From assembly GCA_001931875.2 (NCBI GenBank), contig MSJH02000807.1, positions 62,001-126,000 of the forward strand: 64,000 nucleotides of DNA. Direction: 5' to 3'. The notes beneath the pieces are model-generated. The model did no database searches, had not been told where the DNA came from, and was given only the letters and a program-made list of their open reading frames with translations. Every line of letters begins with the position of its first letter. Within the stretch, counting starts at the first letter, position 1. Positions 24,910 through 34,870 of this stretch are shown here, piece by piece. The DNA comes from Byssochlamys sp. IMV 00236. Its lineage: Eukaryota > Ascomycota > Eurotiomycetes > Eurotiales > Thermoascaceae. A program made the position numbers and the translations under genes.

Positions 24910-25454
24910 GGGGTGAGGGAATTCGTGTTTTCTTTTGGGGAGGGGGAGGTTGGACTCTTGTACTGTACTATATTTTTGTTTATTCGAGATGAGATATGGT
25001 TCTTCTCGTGGTTTTTTTTTTTTTTTTTGGTACTGTATGTGTAATTTTATGTATTCAGAAAGATATTCGGAGTGGTTAACTCAAGGCATCATGATCTACG
25101 GAGTAATACCGAGAAGACTCCTCCACAGCAGAAGTTGAACTTCCTGGAAAACATTCCTCACTTAACCTGATAGACATAACTAATGACCATCTCCCCATTT
25201 ACAAAGCGATGCATCCTCCTACTTACAATGGGCGGACCGGCCCGATCTCCCCGCGGACTCCGGCACGCGACTTTGACCTTCCGCGCAACTCTTGGGATCT
25301 TTTGAAGCTTCCGACAATCAGTGTTAAAGCCCAGCCAGCCACGGCTTCTCAATTCTTCTGCGCGTTCCAAACCTTTCTCGTCGTACCTCTTGTTCCACAC
25401 CTGGTCGATTTCTCTTTTCAGGCTGGGGACCTGTAAACCCCCTTGTCGTCCAAG
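24910..25454. other. Intergenic: 3' flank and SRRM1-like promoter
   Basis: Contains an 18-nt T tract around 25011-25028. The last 200 bp are the leader of the PWI-domain gene. No further gene is seen. Confidence 0.45.
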
Positions 25455-27426
25455 ATGGCAACCAGCGTAGACGCCAAGCTGCTGAAGCAGACCAAGTTTC
25501 CGCCCGAGTTTAGCAAGAAGGTGGATATGACCAAGGTCAATATTGAGGTTATGAAGAAGTGAGTTTTTCGTGGGCAGTCATGTTGACATGGGAATTTTTT
25601 GGTCTAACTGAGACTTTGGACTATAGATGGATTGCAGGCAAGATCATTGAGATCCTCGGCAATGAAGATGACGTCGTTATTGAGCTCTGCTTCAACCTTC
25701 TCGAAGGCTCGCGCTTCGTAAGTTATTATTGGTCTTGTGCCTATTGCTATGCGTAGAGCGCGCTAATGTTTCCTGTTTCATTCTGCAGCCCGATATCAAA
25801 TCGCTACAGATCCAACTCACTGGGTTCCTGGACAAGGATACTCCGAAGTTCTGCAAAGACCTGTGGAACTTATGTCTCAGTGCCCAGGAGAACCCTCAAG
25901 GCGTTCCCAAAGAACTGCTGGAAGCAAAGAAGCTTGAATTGAGACAAGAGAAGGTATGAAGGTGTTATTGTCCGTGTATGGCGAGCGTGCTGACCTGTGG
26001 TTAGCTTGAAGCAGAGATGGCTGCCGAGGAAGCCCGACGACGGAAAGAACAAGAGCGATCGCGCGAACAAGAAATCGAAAATATCAGGCAGAGGGAACGC
26101 GCAGACCGTGGCGGGAGAGGTCCCCCACCTGGAGGTCGTTCAGGTCGCGATTTTGGCAGAAGAGGTTTCAGAGACTCCCGCTCACCTCCGCCCAGGCGAC
26201 GCAGTCCGCCCCGATATAGAGAAGGCCGGCCAAGGCGGGAATTTGATTCGTATGTTCCTCCGCGTTCCCGGCGAGGACGTCGCCCCTCCAGGTCGATCTC
26301 GCGTTCAGTGTCTCGCTCTGCTTCTTCGTCGCGTTCTCCACCCCCGCGTCGATCACGCTATGGAGGAAGAGACAGGTCCAGAGACAGGAGGCGGAGACCT
26401 TCGATCAGTAGCTCTCGTTCCCCGGATAGGAGGGACACTAGGAAGTCGCGCAGACGCAGTTCGGATGCCGGTGATGATCGAGCTAGATCCGTTACTCGCA
26501 GTATTTCACCTCGCTCACGTTCTCCCAGGCGAGACCGAAGGAGGGATCGATCGACGACTTCCCGCAGCGTTTCGAGGTCGCCTACGCCCAAAGACAATCG
26601 TCGCAGGAAGCATTCGTCTGTATCAAGGTCCAGATCTAGGTCGCGGACCAGATCCGTCGCCCGCTCACCGTCTGACTCTCAGGGCCCCGGTGGGAGGGGT
26701 AGCCGCTGGAGGAGATCTCCATCTTACGATTCCAGAGCCTATAGAAGAGATGCACGCACTGATGTTGGCAAGCGCCGTAGATCCCGTGATGATCGCCGTT
26801 TGAGCCGCAGCAGAGACCGGTCTCGCGACCGTCGACGTCGAAGCCCAAGTCGAAGCAGGAGCAGAAGCCGTAGTCGAGGTCGCACTCGCACTATCAGTGC
26901 CAGCCCACGACGTGATCGTTCGCGCAGTCGCAGTCGCAGCCGCACTCCCAGGGGGGACAGGAAGAGACGGCGGTCCATTGAAAGATATGCCCCAGCAGCC
27001 CGAAGACGGCGCAACACCTCTTCGGTTTCCGTACCCACTGAGAAGCGACAGAGAATGGCTGATTCAGAAGAGGAGACCGCAAAGCGGTCACCTTCCCCCG
27101 CAGGCCGTCGAAGTTCGAAGGACGAGCAGGATCCGGGAAAGACCTCAAGCCCTGACCAGGTGGGTAGATGAGACCTGACCTCGAAATAACAATTCTGGTC
27201 GTCCATGTACAGTCATCTACCACCCAACTTGCTTTGTTTACGGTGGTCTTCCTGTCTACTAACACCTATCATGGCGGTGTAGGCAAAACAGCAACAAGAG
27301 AACCCCGTTGGTTCCCGGCTCTCTGCTACGAAAATTCGTGAGAAATTGCTTCGGGAGAAGTTAACCGCCATGCGTCGTACAAGTGCTAGCGAAAAGCCTC
27401 AGCAAGCAGCGACATCCAAAGAATAA
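25455..27426 (+). CDS. SRRM1-like PWI/RS-domain splicing factor
   Basis: Pre-mRNA splicing co-activator of the SRRM1/SRm160 type, 552 residues, expected in the nucleus. Exons: 25455-25558, 25627-25717, 25789-25953, 26005-27159, 27283-27426. The N-terminal PWI domain covers about residues 15-110, with KQTKFPPEF, KKWIAGKIIEILGNEDDVVI, CFNLLEG and LQIQLTGFLD; it binds nucleic acid. A basic coiled-coil stretch (AAEEARRRKEQERSREQ) follows. A long Arg/Ser-rich region with many RS, SRSRSRSR and SPPP repeats makes up most of exon 4. Other frames of this exon stay open because of the RS composition and are not genes. The last exon ends in a conserved ATKIREKLLREKL helix. Confidence 0.93.
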
Positions 27427-28358
27427 TTCCTTTTTCATTTAGGTAGGTGTAAGCATCAGGAAACAGGAGCCATGGGAGTTGCGGTCCTTGGCAAAAAAAC
27501 AAAGGAGTTTATCTCGGGGAGAAAGCCAAGCGTCGATTCCATCGAAAGTGCATTTTTCTTTCTTCTCCTTTTTGGTTTTAGTTAATCAAATAAAATAATG
27601 AATCTCTTCCTTCCTCCCTTCCTTCCAGCTTTTTATTCCATGCTTCCTAGTCTGTACATCTCAGTAACTTGGTAGTTAAAATTTACATGATGCGGATACT
27701 TATAGTTCCCGCGCCACCACAACCGAGTAAATATATATAGATAAACCCCTCTGATCATATTGAACCCACTAAGCACCCTGCCAACCACGGTACCCTAATC
27801 ACGAGTCGTCTATATCTATTAAGGAATCTTCCGTATAAAGCTAAGATTCAAACCGGAGAAATAGGAGATAAATCCCAGTCCGCTTTATTATTATTATTTC
27901 CAGCCCATTAACTAGTTAATTGACTGAGATTATGAAGTGAACGTAGCTGTCAAGTTCTTCAATGCAAAGTGTACAATTGCTGTTTACTTCAAAAAAAAAA
28001 AAAAGCTCTATCTATCTAGAAGAGACTGGGTCCATCGAAGCGAAGAAAACAGATATCTGGGTATATTATGTATAATGTTATATACGGCACTCCATCGGTC
28101 ACGTAGGAGTGCACGTAAAATGTCAATTAAGTACAAAATTGAACGTAAAGCTAGATACAAGATGGCCTCCGCTCAAGTTTTAACTCCTCCCTTCGTTCCA
28201 TTTGGTGGAAGCGTCGCCCGTCACTGACTGGAGAGATGAAGAACGGGCCAGGGGAAAAGGCAGAATCTATTTACTCTTGATTTATATTTTGACATCTTGG
28301 AAGAAACCGTTCGTTCGTTAGCTGAGTCGAGAAGAAAGAAAAGGAGTTTTTAGTCCTT
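27427..28358. other. Convergent 3' intergenic region
   Basis: About 930 bp between convergent stop codons, A/T-rich with a 14-nt A tract near 27991. Only short unsupported open frames. Confidence 0.5.
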
Positions 28359-30188
28359 TTAGTTCGACTGCTGCTTGCAGGTGCAGCTGGTGCTGCTCTC
28401 CATCTCGCTGGAGCCAACGACGGCCTTACCGCCGCGGTAGATAACGCTGGAGGACTCGGTCACGCTAGAGCTGGTGGTCGAAGTAGAGCCGCCAACGGGG
28501 ATGCTGGGGGTGCCAGTGGCGTTGGGCAGGCTGGGGACGTTGTTGTCGCTGTTGTTGTTGGTGATGCCAGAAACACCGCTGGGGACGCTGCTGGCGACGC
28601 TCTTCAGAGTGGGAACGGAAGCGCTGGGAACGCCAGACACGGCCGGCGCAGACACAACAGGAACGTTGGGAACGACGACAGATGAGGCACTGGGCACCTT
28701 GACAGCGGGAGCAGACGCAACAGGAACGTCGGGGACAACGGTAGAGGCGCTGGGCACGTTGACAGCAGGGGCAGAGACACTGGGAACAGGCTTGACATTG
28801 CTAACCATGGAGGCGGTTGGCACCTTCACGGCGCTGGCACTGGGGAGAGCAGGCACGGAGGTAGCGGTACCGGTGGTGGACGTGATCTTGCTGGTAGCGG
28901 TACGAGTGGTCCAGTTGATAAGAGCGATCTTGACGTCGATATCAATGTCGATGTTAACGGAGCCGGAAAGAAGAGCAGACAGCTCGGCGACGGCATCTGC
29001 AGACAGAGAGAGAACATCCTCACCCGCAGCAGCCACAGCAATCGCGCCACGGAGGACAGCACTAAGGGAGGTGCCGACGCTGCTCTCCAGGAAAGCAGTG
29101 ATTTTGGAGATTTCGTCAACAGCGAGAGTAACAACGCTGTCAACCTCGGAGCCAATGTTGAGCCAGAAGAGCAGAATTCCCTTGAGCTCAGCGGTAAGCT
29201 GGCAGTCGACACTAGCAAGCCAAGCAGTCAGAGCAACCCGGGCATCCACGCTCAGGGTCTTGGCCAGTCCACCCTGGACAGCAACCTGGAGAGAGGCCTT
29301 GATATCAGCGTCGACCTTTGCGGAGACGTCGGCAGACAGGAAGGCTCCCAGAGAAGCCTGAGCGGCAATAGACAGAGCACCACCGGCCTCGACGTGGGCA
29401 GAGATGGAAGCACCGACGGAGAGGGAGGACAGGGCGGTCTCGACGAGGTCCTCAATGGCGACAACAGCACCTTCAATAGTGCCGCTGAGCCAGTTGAGAA
29501 CAGTTGTCTTCAGCTCAACCGAGAGAGCGCAGTCAGCACTGGAAACGTAGGCCTGAAGAGCGGCCTTGACATCCGCAGACAATCCAAGAGACAGACCACC
29601 AGCGGCACCGAGGTGAAGACCAGCCTTGACCTTGGCATCAAGGCCAACTGCTGAGGAAAGGAAAGCAGCAAGAGACGCCTGAGCAGAGACACCAATGACT
29701 GCGTGCTTCTTAACATCGGCAGCAGTGACGACACCGTCGAGAGTGACAGTAAGGCCGCCCTGGGCAGCAACCTGGGCAGTCGCCGGGACATACATAGACA
29801 AACCGGCAACGACGTCCACGGAGACAGTCAGAGAGTCGTCACCCGTGCACCAATCCATCACGGCAGTCTTGAGAGAAGCATCGAAGAATACAGCAGACGA
29901 GCCGCTCAGCCAAGCGTGCAGCTGTGCCTTAGCACCGGCATCGAACAGACCAGCCTTGAGGCCGAGGGCACATCCCTCCAAGGCAGCGGCTCCCTTCGCT
30001 CCAAGGCCACTGACAGTGTGGATGCCGAGCAGGCCGTTAACAAAGGGAGTGAGGTCGGCCTCGATATCAGCGACCACATCAGCGACCACGTTGGTGAGCT
30101 GAACACCCTTCCGGTCAAAGGCCAGGTTGGTAGGGAGAGCGAGAGCATAGGTCGCCAAGGTGGCGAGGAGGACGATGCTTGAACGCAT
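28359..30188 (-). CDS. Secreted alanine-rich tandem-repeat protein
   Basis: Single-exon 609-residue protein with a clear signal peptide (cleavage near ALA|LP, residue 18). Residues about 80-430 are Ala/Val/Leu/Ser-rich and contain four copies of a roughly 30-residue unit starting near residues 86, 207, 317 and 399; each has a pattern like AxxxLxAWLS followed by LKxxVLNW. Two copies are followed or preceded by a further shared stretch (AQASLxAFLS at about 169 and 276). Residues 430-609 are Ser/Thr/Pro/Val-rich with three repeats around SAPAVxVPSAS and a Cys-containing end (SCTCKQQSN). No GPI signal is visible at the C-terminus. The third-codon bias is strongly G/C, as in highly expressed fungal genes. 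I do not recognise a named family; a cell-surface or conidial-wall protein is a guess. Confidence 0.85.
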   Translation of the reverse strand: MRSSIVLLATLATYALALPTNLAFDRKGVQLTNVVADVVADIEADLTPFVNGLLGIHTVSGLGAKGAAALEGCALGLKAGLFDAGAKAQLHAWLSGSSAVFFDASLKTAVMDWCTGDDSLTVSVDVVAGLSMYVPATAQVAAQGGLTVTLDGVVTAADVKKHAVIGVSAQASLAAFLSSAVGLDAKVKAGLHLGAAGGLSLGLSADVKAALQAYVSSADCALSVELKTTVLNWLSGTIEGAVVAIEDLVETALSSLSVGASISAHVEAGGALSIAAQASLGAFLSADVSAKVDADIKASLQVAVQGGLAKTLSVDARVALTAWLASVDCQLTAELKGILLFWLNIGSEVDSVVTLAVDEISKITAFLESSVGTSLSAVLRGAIAVAAAGEDVLSLSADAVAELSALLSGSVNIDIDIDVKIALINWTTRTATSKITSTTGTATSVPALPSASAVKVPTASMVSNVKPVPSVSAPAVNVPSASTVVPDVPVASAPAVKVPSASSVVVPNVPVVSAPAVSGVPSASVPTLKSVASSVPSGVSGITNNNSDNNVPSLPNATGTPSIPVGGSTSTTSSSVTESSSVIYRGGKAVVGSSEMESSTSCTCKQQSN

Positions 30189-30353
30189 GGTGATTAGGCT
30201 GTACGTTTGAAATTAAAAAAAAGTAAGGATAGACTGTCTATGTTCAAGGGTAAAGAACGAGTGAATTGCCCTTGGCGAAAGACCAAAAAAGAGAGACTGA
30301 GGTGGGAAAATGGTTGGTGACCTGGAAACGATGTCCAAGAGCTGTTGGACAGA

Positions 30354-30360
30354 TTATATA
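30354..30360 (-). promoter_or_regulatory. TATA box of the secreted repeat protein
   Basis: On the minus strand TATATAA lies 166 bp before the ATG at 30188. The leader between them is A/C-rich, which is common for highly expressed secreted fungal genes. Confidence 0.5.
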
Positions 30361-32098
30361 CTCACTAGCCCCTGAACAACAGCAGGCTGCTTGATTCCAG
30401 GGACCATGCTCTTTGGACGTTTCGGCCTACTACCAGTGCTCTCGTCTGGAAGACCCCAGGGGCTGAGAACTTGCCAAGCAGCCAAGTCAACAACAGATGG
30501 GGCGAAGCGGAGCAGCTTCCGACGTGGATAGCTTAAACTCTAGGGTAACGGTCAATTGCAATTGGAGGTGGATCGAAGAAAGGGGACCGTATTGAGATGG
30601 TGGATTGCCGGTCTTATTCTAGTTCCATGACTGATGCAAGATGTAGTTAGATGCTTTTCGACAAGTGCTGATAGCATGTCTCCGGTAACGATGACACCAG
30701 TTTGCAGATATCTGATAACTTGGACCAAAATTTAGAATCATATGGCTGGAGAAAGACAAGCAGGCGTGTTGGTAGCTTGGCCTTAACAGGATCCAGCAAA
30801 AAGGCATAAGTTCCATGAGAGCTCTCTAGATCGAGACGGAAATGGCACCAAATAAAAACGTGGAAATTGAATAGAACGGTAATCGAACCCGAAGACATCC
30901 ATGATTGGACATGATGAATGGAGATAGGTGTCATGATCCACAGATCGCCGCAGCTTAACTTGCTTGGTGGGTATGCTTTGGCTCCGGCTTCCGGGTGTCC
31001 GTTGGTCTGTTGGTAGTTCTCCTTTTAGAGTGAAACTGGGAGATTAAAATAACCGGAAATTTCAATAGCTTAATCAAGGATTCTAAGTGCCCTGATTTTA
31101 TAACGGCACCTGGGAAAGGGCCAGTAATCGCTCCACGTGGGAACGAGCGAAGGAGAGAAAATGCACAATATTGAGGTTAAAAATGAGAGTACCTGCAAGA
31201 TATTGACGGTACGAGCAACGAGAAACATCACCACAGGCTTGGTCAGTCAGTTCACATCGCCTAAATGTGTTCGATTTTGGGAGGTGGAGGTGTTGTTCAC
31301 TGAGGCTGAAATTGGGACGATTTTAGAGCATCCGGCAAAGAATAGTTGTGTCAACGGCCTTGGAAACGACAAGCAGCTACAGGTCGGGTGTCAGCCTCTT
31401 ATGCTCAAAGCGAAGCTAACTGTGTCCGTTTTTGTCTGGAACCGATTCCGTGATTCCGGATTCCCAACCGAGGGCACTGTTCTGATAGTGGTCCGTCCGA
31501 TGGAGTAAGCCTCATCAGGAAATCGCCTAACGTTGCCATGTTTTGCCATACTACTGCATCAGTGCATGACGGTGGTTTGCAGAGGCCTGCATATAACGTT
31601 CATAGATTCATATGAGCAGTCATTTATCGTTCACGACTGCCCTGCAAGTGATAGGTCTGATACCAGAATCGTAATGGTCACATTTGTGAAGAACCTACCC
31701 CGTACGTAGTTACCGAAGGGAGGCAGAGTCGGCGCTAGTGATTCTCAGCTGCCCAAAGTACACCTCTGGCTCAGAGAGATATATCGTTAGGACACCTCGT
31801 AAACATTACCGAAAAGAGCATGCTGTTGAACCTGGTAGTGTTGGAAAAGACGGGACCGTGATAGCCGGCTCTTCCATCTAATCCTGTTGACAGCTCCGTG
31901 GCTCGTACGGATAAGTCTTACTCGGAGATAGATGGATGCAAAAACTGACATAAGCACGTATATGTGCATCTGCTGATTCGCAATTTTGTAATGTACCTTG
32001 AAGACTCGAGTTCTCCTGCAGTCTGGAAACGAAGCTCACAATGTTAGATACTTGATGCTCTTGAAGAGTTGCGTCGACGTCTTGAGAGGAACCCATGT

Positions 32099-32191
32099 TC
32101 ACGTGATAGTTGGATGACTCAGCGAAAGTGGCTGACTCAGCATGCCGTCCTGTTGCTCTGGCAACAACTGTTGATGTCGGCTCTCACGTGA
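32099..32191. promoter_or_regulatory. Two TCACGTGA and two TGACTCA sites upstream of MPS1
   Basis: Perfect TCACGTGA palindromes at 32099-32106 and 32184-32191 bracket two direct copies of TGACTCA at 32115-32121 and 32133-32139, which are 18 bp apart. TCACGTGA is a known bHLH (Cbf1/Pho4-type) core and TGACTCA a known Gcn4/CpcA/AP-1 bZIP core. The group is 145-240 bp upstream of the MPS1 start codon. Confidence 0.5.
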
Positions 32192-32304
32192 CCAGTACTC
32201 GCGCCAGTTCATCTCGGGCTTCGTGTTTTAGATATCAGGATGTTCGACACCTGAACGAGTCAACACAGAACCAAACAGCAACGACATTTCGCAGACGGGC
32301 CTCA

Positions 32305-32322
32305 ATGCGCTAGCTAGCGCAT
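32305..32322. repeat. 18-bp perfect palindrome at the first MPS1 ATG
   Basis: The sequence 32305-32322 equals its own reverse complement. Its last two bases are the AT of the first in-frame ATG at 32321, so the transcript could form a local stem there. Confidence 0.8.
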
Positions 32323-34870
32323 GAGGGTTACTAACATGGCGATGGCACCCTCTCCGACACCACTCGCATCGAATTACAGCAACAGTCTCCGCCGACGACC
32401 CTCATCGCAGCACATGTCCCGCTCAACGCTCTCACGATCCCTCTCCCGGAGAACTTCGCCTGCATCGAGTCAGCCTGCGACCGGATATGCTCCGACATCC
32501 ATATCGAGGCAATTCAGTTCCGGCGACAGCTCGGATGATGAGGTTCCGGAACCGAAGTTCAGCGCCTCTGTTAAGGCCTTGTTAGAGGAAGACGACATGC
32601 GCCTGGATGCTTCCCCTCGCCGGAACGAGAAGGGCAGAGAGTTCTTCAACGATAGTCGTCCGTCCGTTTCGACAACATCTCGACTGGAGAGGGAATCTCG
32701 AACTGCCTCCCCTCATGAGCATTCAACGGGTAGTCCTGCTCCTCGAGTAGTCCGTGTCGCTTCTGGCCCCCGAGCTTCGCAGAGACGGGAAAGTTCCCTC
32801 TTGCAACATGAGAGCGGGGAAATCGACCGGAGAGACTATGGAAATGATCTCATTACTCCAGCTCCACGGACTCGCAGTGTTCGCATAACTGGGTCCCGAA
32901 GCCACACCCGGTCACCTACGTCCAACTCTCCGTCATATAGAAAGTCAGCGGAGAAAGAAGTAGGTGAAGATCACAAAAGCACGGACTATGCGATTGAAGA
33001 GCGAAAATTGCGTTTCGACGAAGAACCAGCGCCTCGTATTGGTACTTCTAGTATTCTTCGTACGCGGAATGGCGATGAGTTTGGCATCCACAGCTCGTTA
33101 CGAGTCAAGCGAGTGGGAAGGCTTACTGGTTCTTTCTTGAATGGCCCTGCGAGGCGAGGAGTGCTGCGAAGGCAAAGCGAGGAGAACAATGAGTCGGAGC
33201 CAACAGTAGACGACAGACGCAGCCCTGACGGGGGACGAAGAGACTCAAACCACAGTGCGAGCGACAACGTCGCAGAGTTACAAAGCAAGCCCCGTAAAAG
33301 TCCATCACCGAAGCTATCCTGGGTTGATCCCACCCCGCAGCCAGCAGTCGACGATTCGAACCCTGCACAAAACGGGAACGGCGAAGGCCCCTTCTCGAGG
33401 CCTTCTTCGCCCAAATCCTATGGATCTCGCTCGAAATCAACCCCAGGAACAAGCTCTGAGGCATCCTCCAAAATGTCAAGCGCGAAAGAGCAACCGATAT
33501 TCAGAGTGCCCCCTCCAACTCTACCTTCAACAGACGACCAGGAGAACGACCCGCCGCCGACGTTTAAGCGTGTGAAGTCGCAAGGTTTTAGCTTGCTGGA
33601 CAAACCTGAGAAGTTCTCCGTTATATATGACGAGGACCAAAAGCATGTTGAAAAGACGCCCGCGACTGTTTCACCTAGAAAGGCGCTGACTTCTCGAAGC
33701 AACAATACCCCCCACCGACCTGCTCCCCCGCCGCCAAAAATGTCCGTCCTCGAGACTGCAACAGCCACTGGCGGAGCTGCAACTGCCTCCCAGTCTAGAA
33801 AGAAGCGTAGTCAGGTATCAATTAACCACAAGCCGTTCACTCGCATGGACTGCATCGGCCGTGGTGGAAGCTCCAGGGTCTACCGTGTGATGGCAGAAAA
33901 TTACAAGATATTTGCTCTCAAGAGAGTGAATATCGAGGACGTCGATCCGGTAACCCTCTCCGGCTATAAAGGAGAGATTGACCTTTTGAAGAAGCTCGAA
34001 AACGTGGACCGTGTGGTCCGACTATTTGACTGGGAGCTAAACTCGGATAAGCATACATTGAGTGTCCTGATGGAGATTGGCGAGTCAGACTTGGAAAAGA
34101 TTCTCACATATCGGCTGAATGCTGAGGATGCGGTCTTGGACATCAGCTTCACTCGATACTACTGGAAGGAGATGCTTGAGTGCGTCCAGGCAGTGCACAA
34201 CTTCAATGTGGTTCACTCAGACCTGAAACCTGCGAACTTTCTCCTTGTCCAGGGGAGACTGAAGTTGATCGATTTTGGAATCGCAAATGCCATCCAGGAC
34301 GACACTGTCAATGTCCATCGTGAACAACAAGTGGGGACGCCCAATTACATGTCCCCAGAAGCTCTAATCGACTCCAACGCTGCCAACGGTCTGCCGGCAA
34401 GTGTTGGTAAGATGATGAAGCTGGGTAAACCTAGCGACGTCTGGAGTCTTGGTTGTATTCTGTACAAGATGGTGTACGGGCAACCGCCCTTCGCACGGAT
34501 AGCCAAATATTATGAACGAATCATGGCGATTCCGAACCCGAAAGTGCAAATCGAATTCCCGGCGTATGGCGTAGGAGCTGTGCCGGTTCCCCCGGGACTC
34601 ATCCGGACAATGAAGCGGTGTCTGCAGCGTGACCAGACTCTACGCCCTACGGTGGAAGAACTCCTCAGCCAGAGGGATCCCTTTCTTTACCCCGAGGCTC
34701 AGCTTGAAGGCACAGTTCCTGTGAGCCAAGAGATGCTCAGTCGAATATTGACCAACGTTGTTCACCACTGTCGTGCACGCGGTGTGCCAACAGATGAGGA
34801 ACTGGCTGCTTGGCCAGCTGGGTTCTATGCTAAGATCAAAGCTGCCCTGGAAGATGAACACGCTCATTAA
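32321..34870 (+). CDS. mps1: Dual-specificity checkpoint kinase Mps1/TTK
   Basis: Kinetochore kinase that drives the spindle assembly checkpoint and, in yeasts, spindle pole duplication. It is a single exon; translation may start at 32321 or, more plausibly given the palindrome over the first ATG, at 32336 (849 or 844 residues). The first 500 residues are Ser/Arg/Pro-rich, largely disordered and full of SP/TP sites. The kinase domain begins near residue 505: glycine loop GRGGSSRVYRV, Lys534 in FALKRV, catalytic Asp634 in VHSDLKPANF, Asp651 in DFGIAN, and the activation segment VGTPNYMSPEAL. The HSD in place of HRD is normal for the MPS1/TTK family. The insert SNAANGLPASVGKMMKLGKPSDVWSLG separates APE and the F helix. 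Confidence 0.95.
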   Translation: MRVTNMAMAPSPTPLASNYSNSLRRRPSSQHMSRSTLSRSLSRRTSPASSQPATGYAPTSISRQFSSGDSSDDEVPEPKFSASVKALLEEDDMRLDASPRRNEKGREFFNDSRPSVSTTSRLERESRTASPHEHSTGSPAPRVVRVASGPRASQRRESSLLQHESGEIDRRDYGNDLITPAPRTRSVRITGSRSHTRSPTSNSPSYRKSAEKEVGEDHKSTDYAIEERKLRFDEEPAPRIGTSSILRTRNGDEFGIHSSLRVKRVGRLTGSFLNGPARRGVLRRQSEENNESEPTVDDRRSPDGGRRDSNHSASDNVAELQSKPRKSPSPKLSWVDPTPQPAVDDSNPAQNGNGEGPFSRPSSPKSYGSRSKSTPGTSSEASSKMSSAKEQPIFRVPPPTLPSTDDQENDPPPTFKRVKSQGFSLLDKPEKFSVIYDEDQKHVEKTPATVSPRKALTSRSNNTPHRPAPPPPKMSVLETATATGGAATASQSRKKRSQVSINHKPFTRMDCIGRGGSSRVYRVMAENYKIFALKRVNIEDVDPVTLSGYKGEIDLLKKLENVDRVVRLFDWELNSDKHTLSVLMEIGESDLEKILTYRLNAEDAVLDISFTRYYWKEMLECVQAVHNFNVVHSDLKPANFLLVQGRLKLIDFGIANAIQDDTVNVHREQQVGTPNYMSPEALIDSNAANGLPASVGKMMKLGKPSDVWSLGCILYKMVYGQPPFARIAKYYERIMAIPNPKVQIEFPAYGVGAVPVPPGLIRTMKRCLQRDQTLRPTVEELLSQRDPFLYPEAQLEGTVPVSQEMLSRILTNVVHHCRARGVPTDEELAAWPAGFYAKIKAALEDEHAH

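Larger units (their letters stand above)
30189..32335. other. Divergent promoter region, no gene seen
   Basis: About 2.1 kb between the secreted-protein gene and MPS1. It holds the TATA box of the former and the bZIP/bHLH-type motif group before the latter. A 123-codon plus-strand open frame (31137-31508) has no family features and is not called. Confidence 0.5.

Noticed and set aside
25997..26803. 268-codon alternative frame in the SRRM1-like gene
   Set aside because: By-product of Arg/Ser repeat composition; the PWI-linked frame is the real one.
28474..29361. 295-codon plus-strand open frame inside the secreted repeat protein gene
   Set aside because: Antisense shadow of a G/C-biased repetitive gene; only the minus strand has a signal peptide and promoter.
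31137..31508. 123-codon plus-strand open frame
   Set aside because: Sequence shows no domain, signal peptide or clear secondary-structure pattern; probably chance.
32321..34870. HSD instead of HRD as a sign of a pseudokinase
   Set aside because: HSD is normal for the MPS1/TTK family and all catalytic residues are present.
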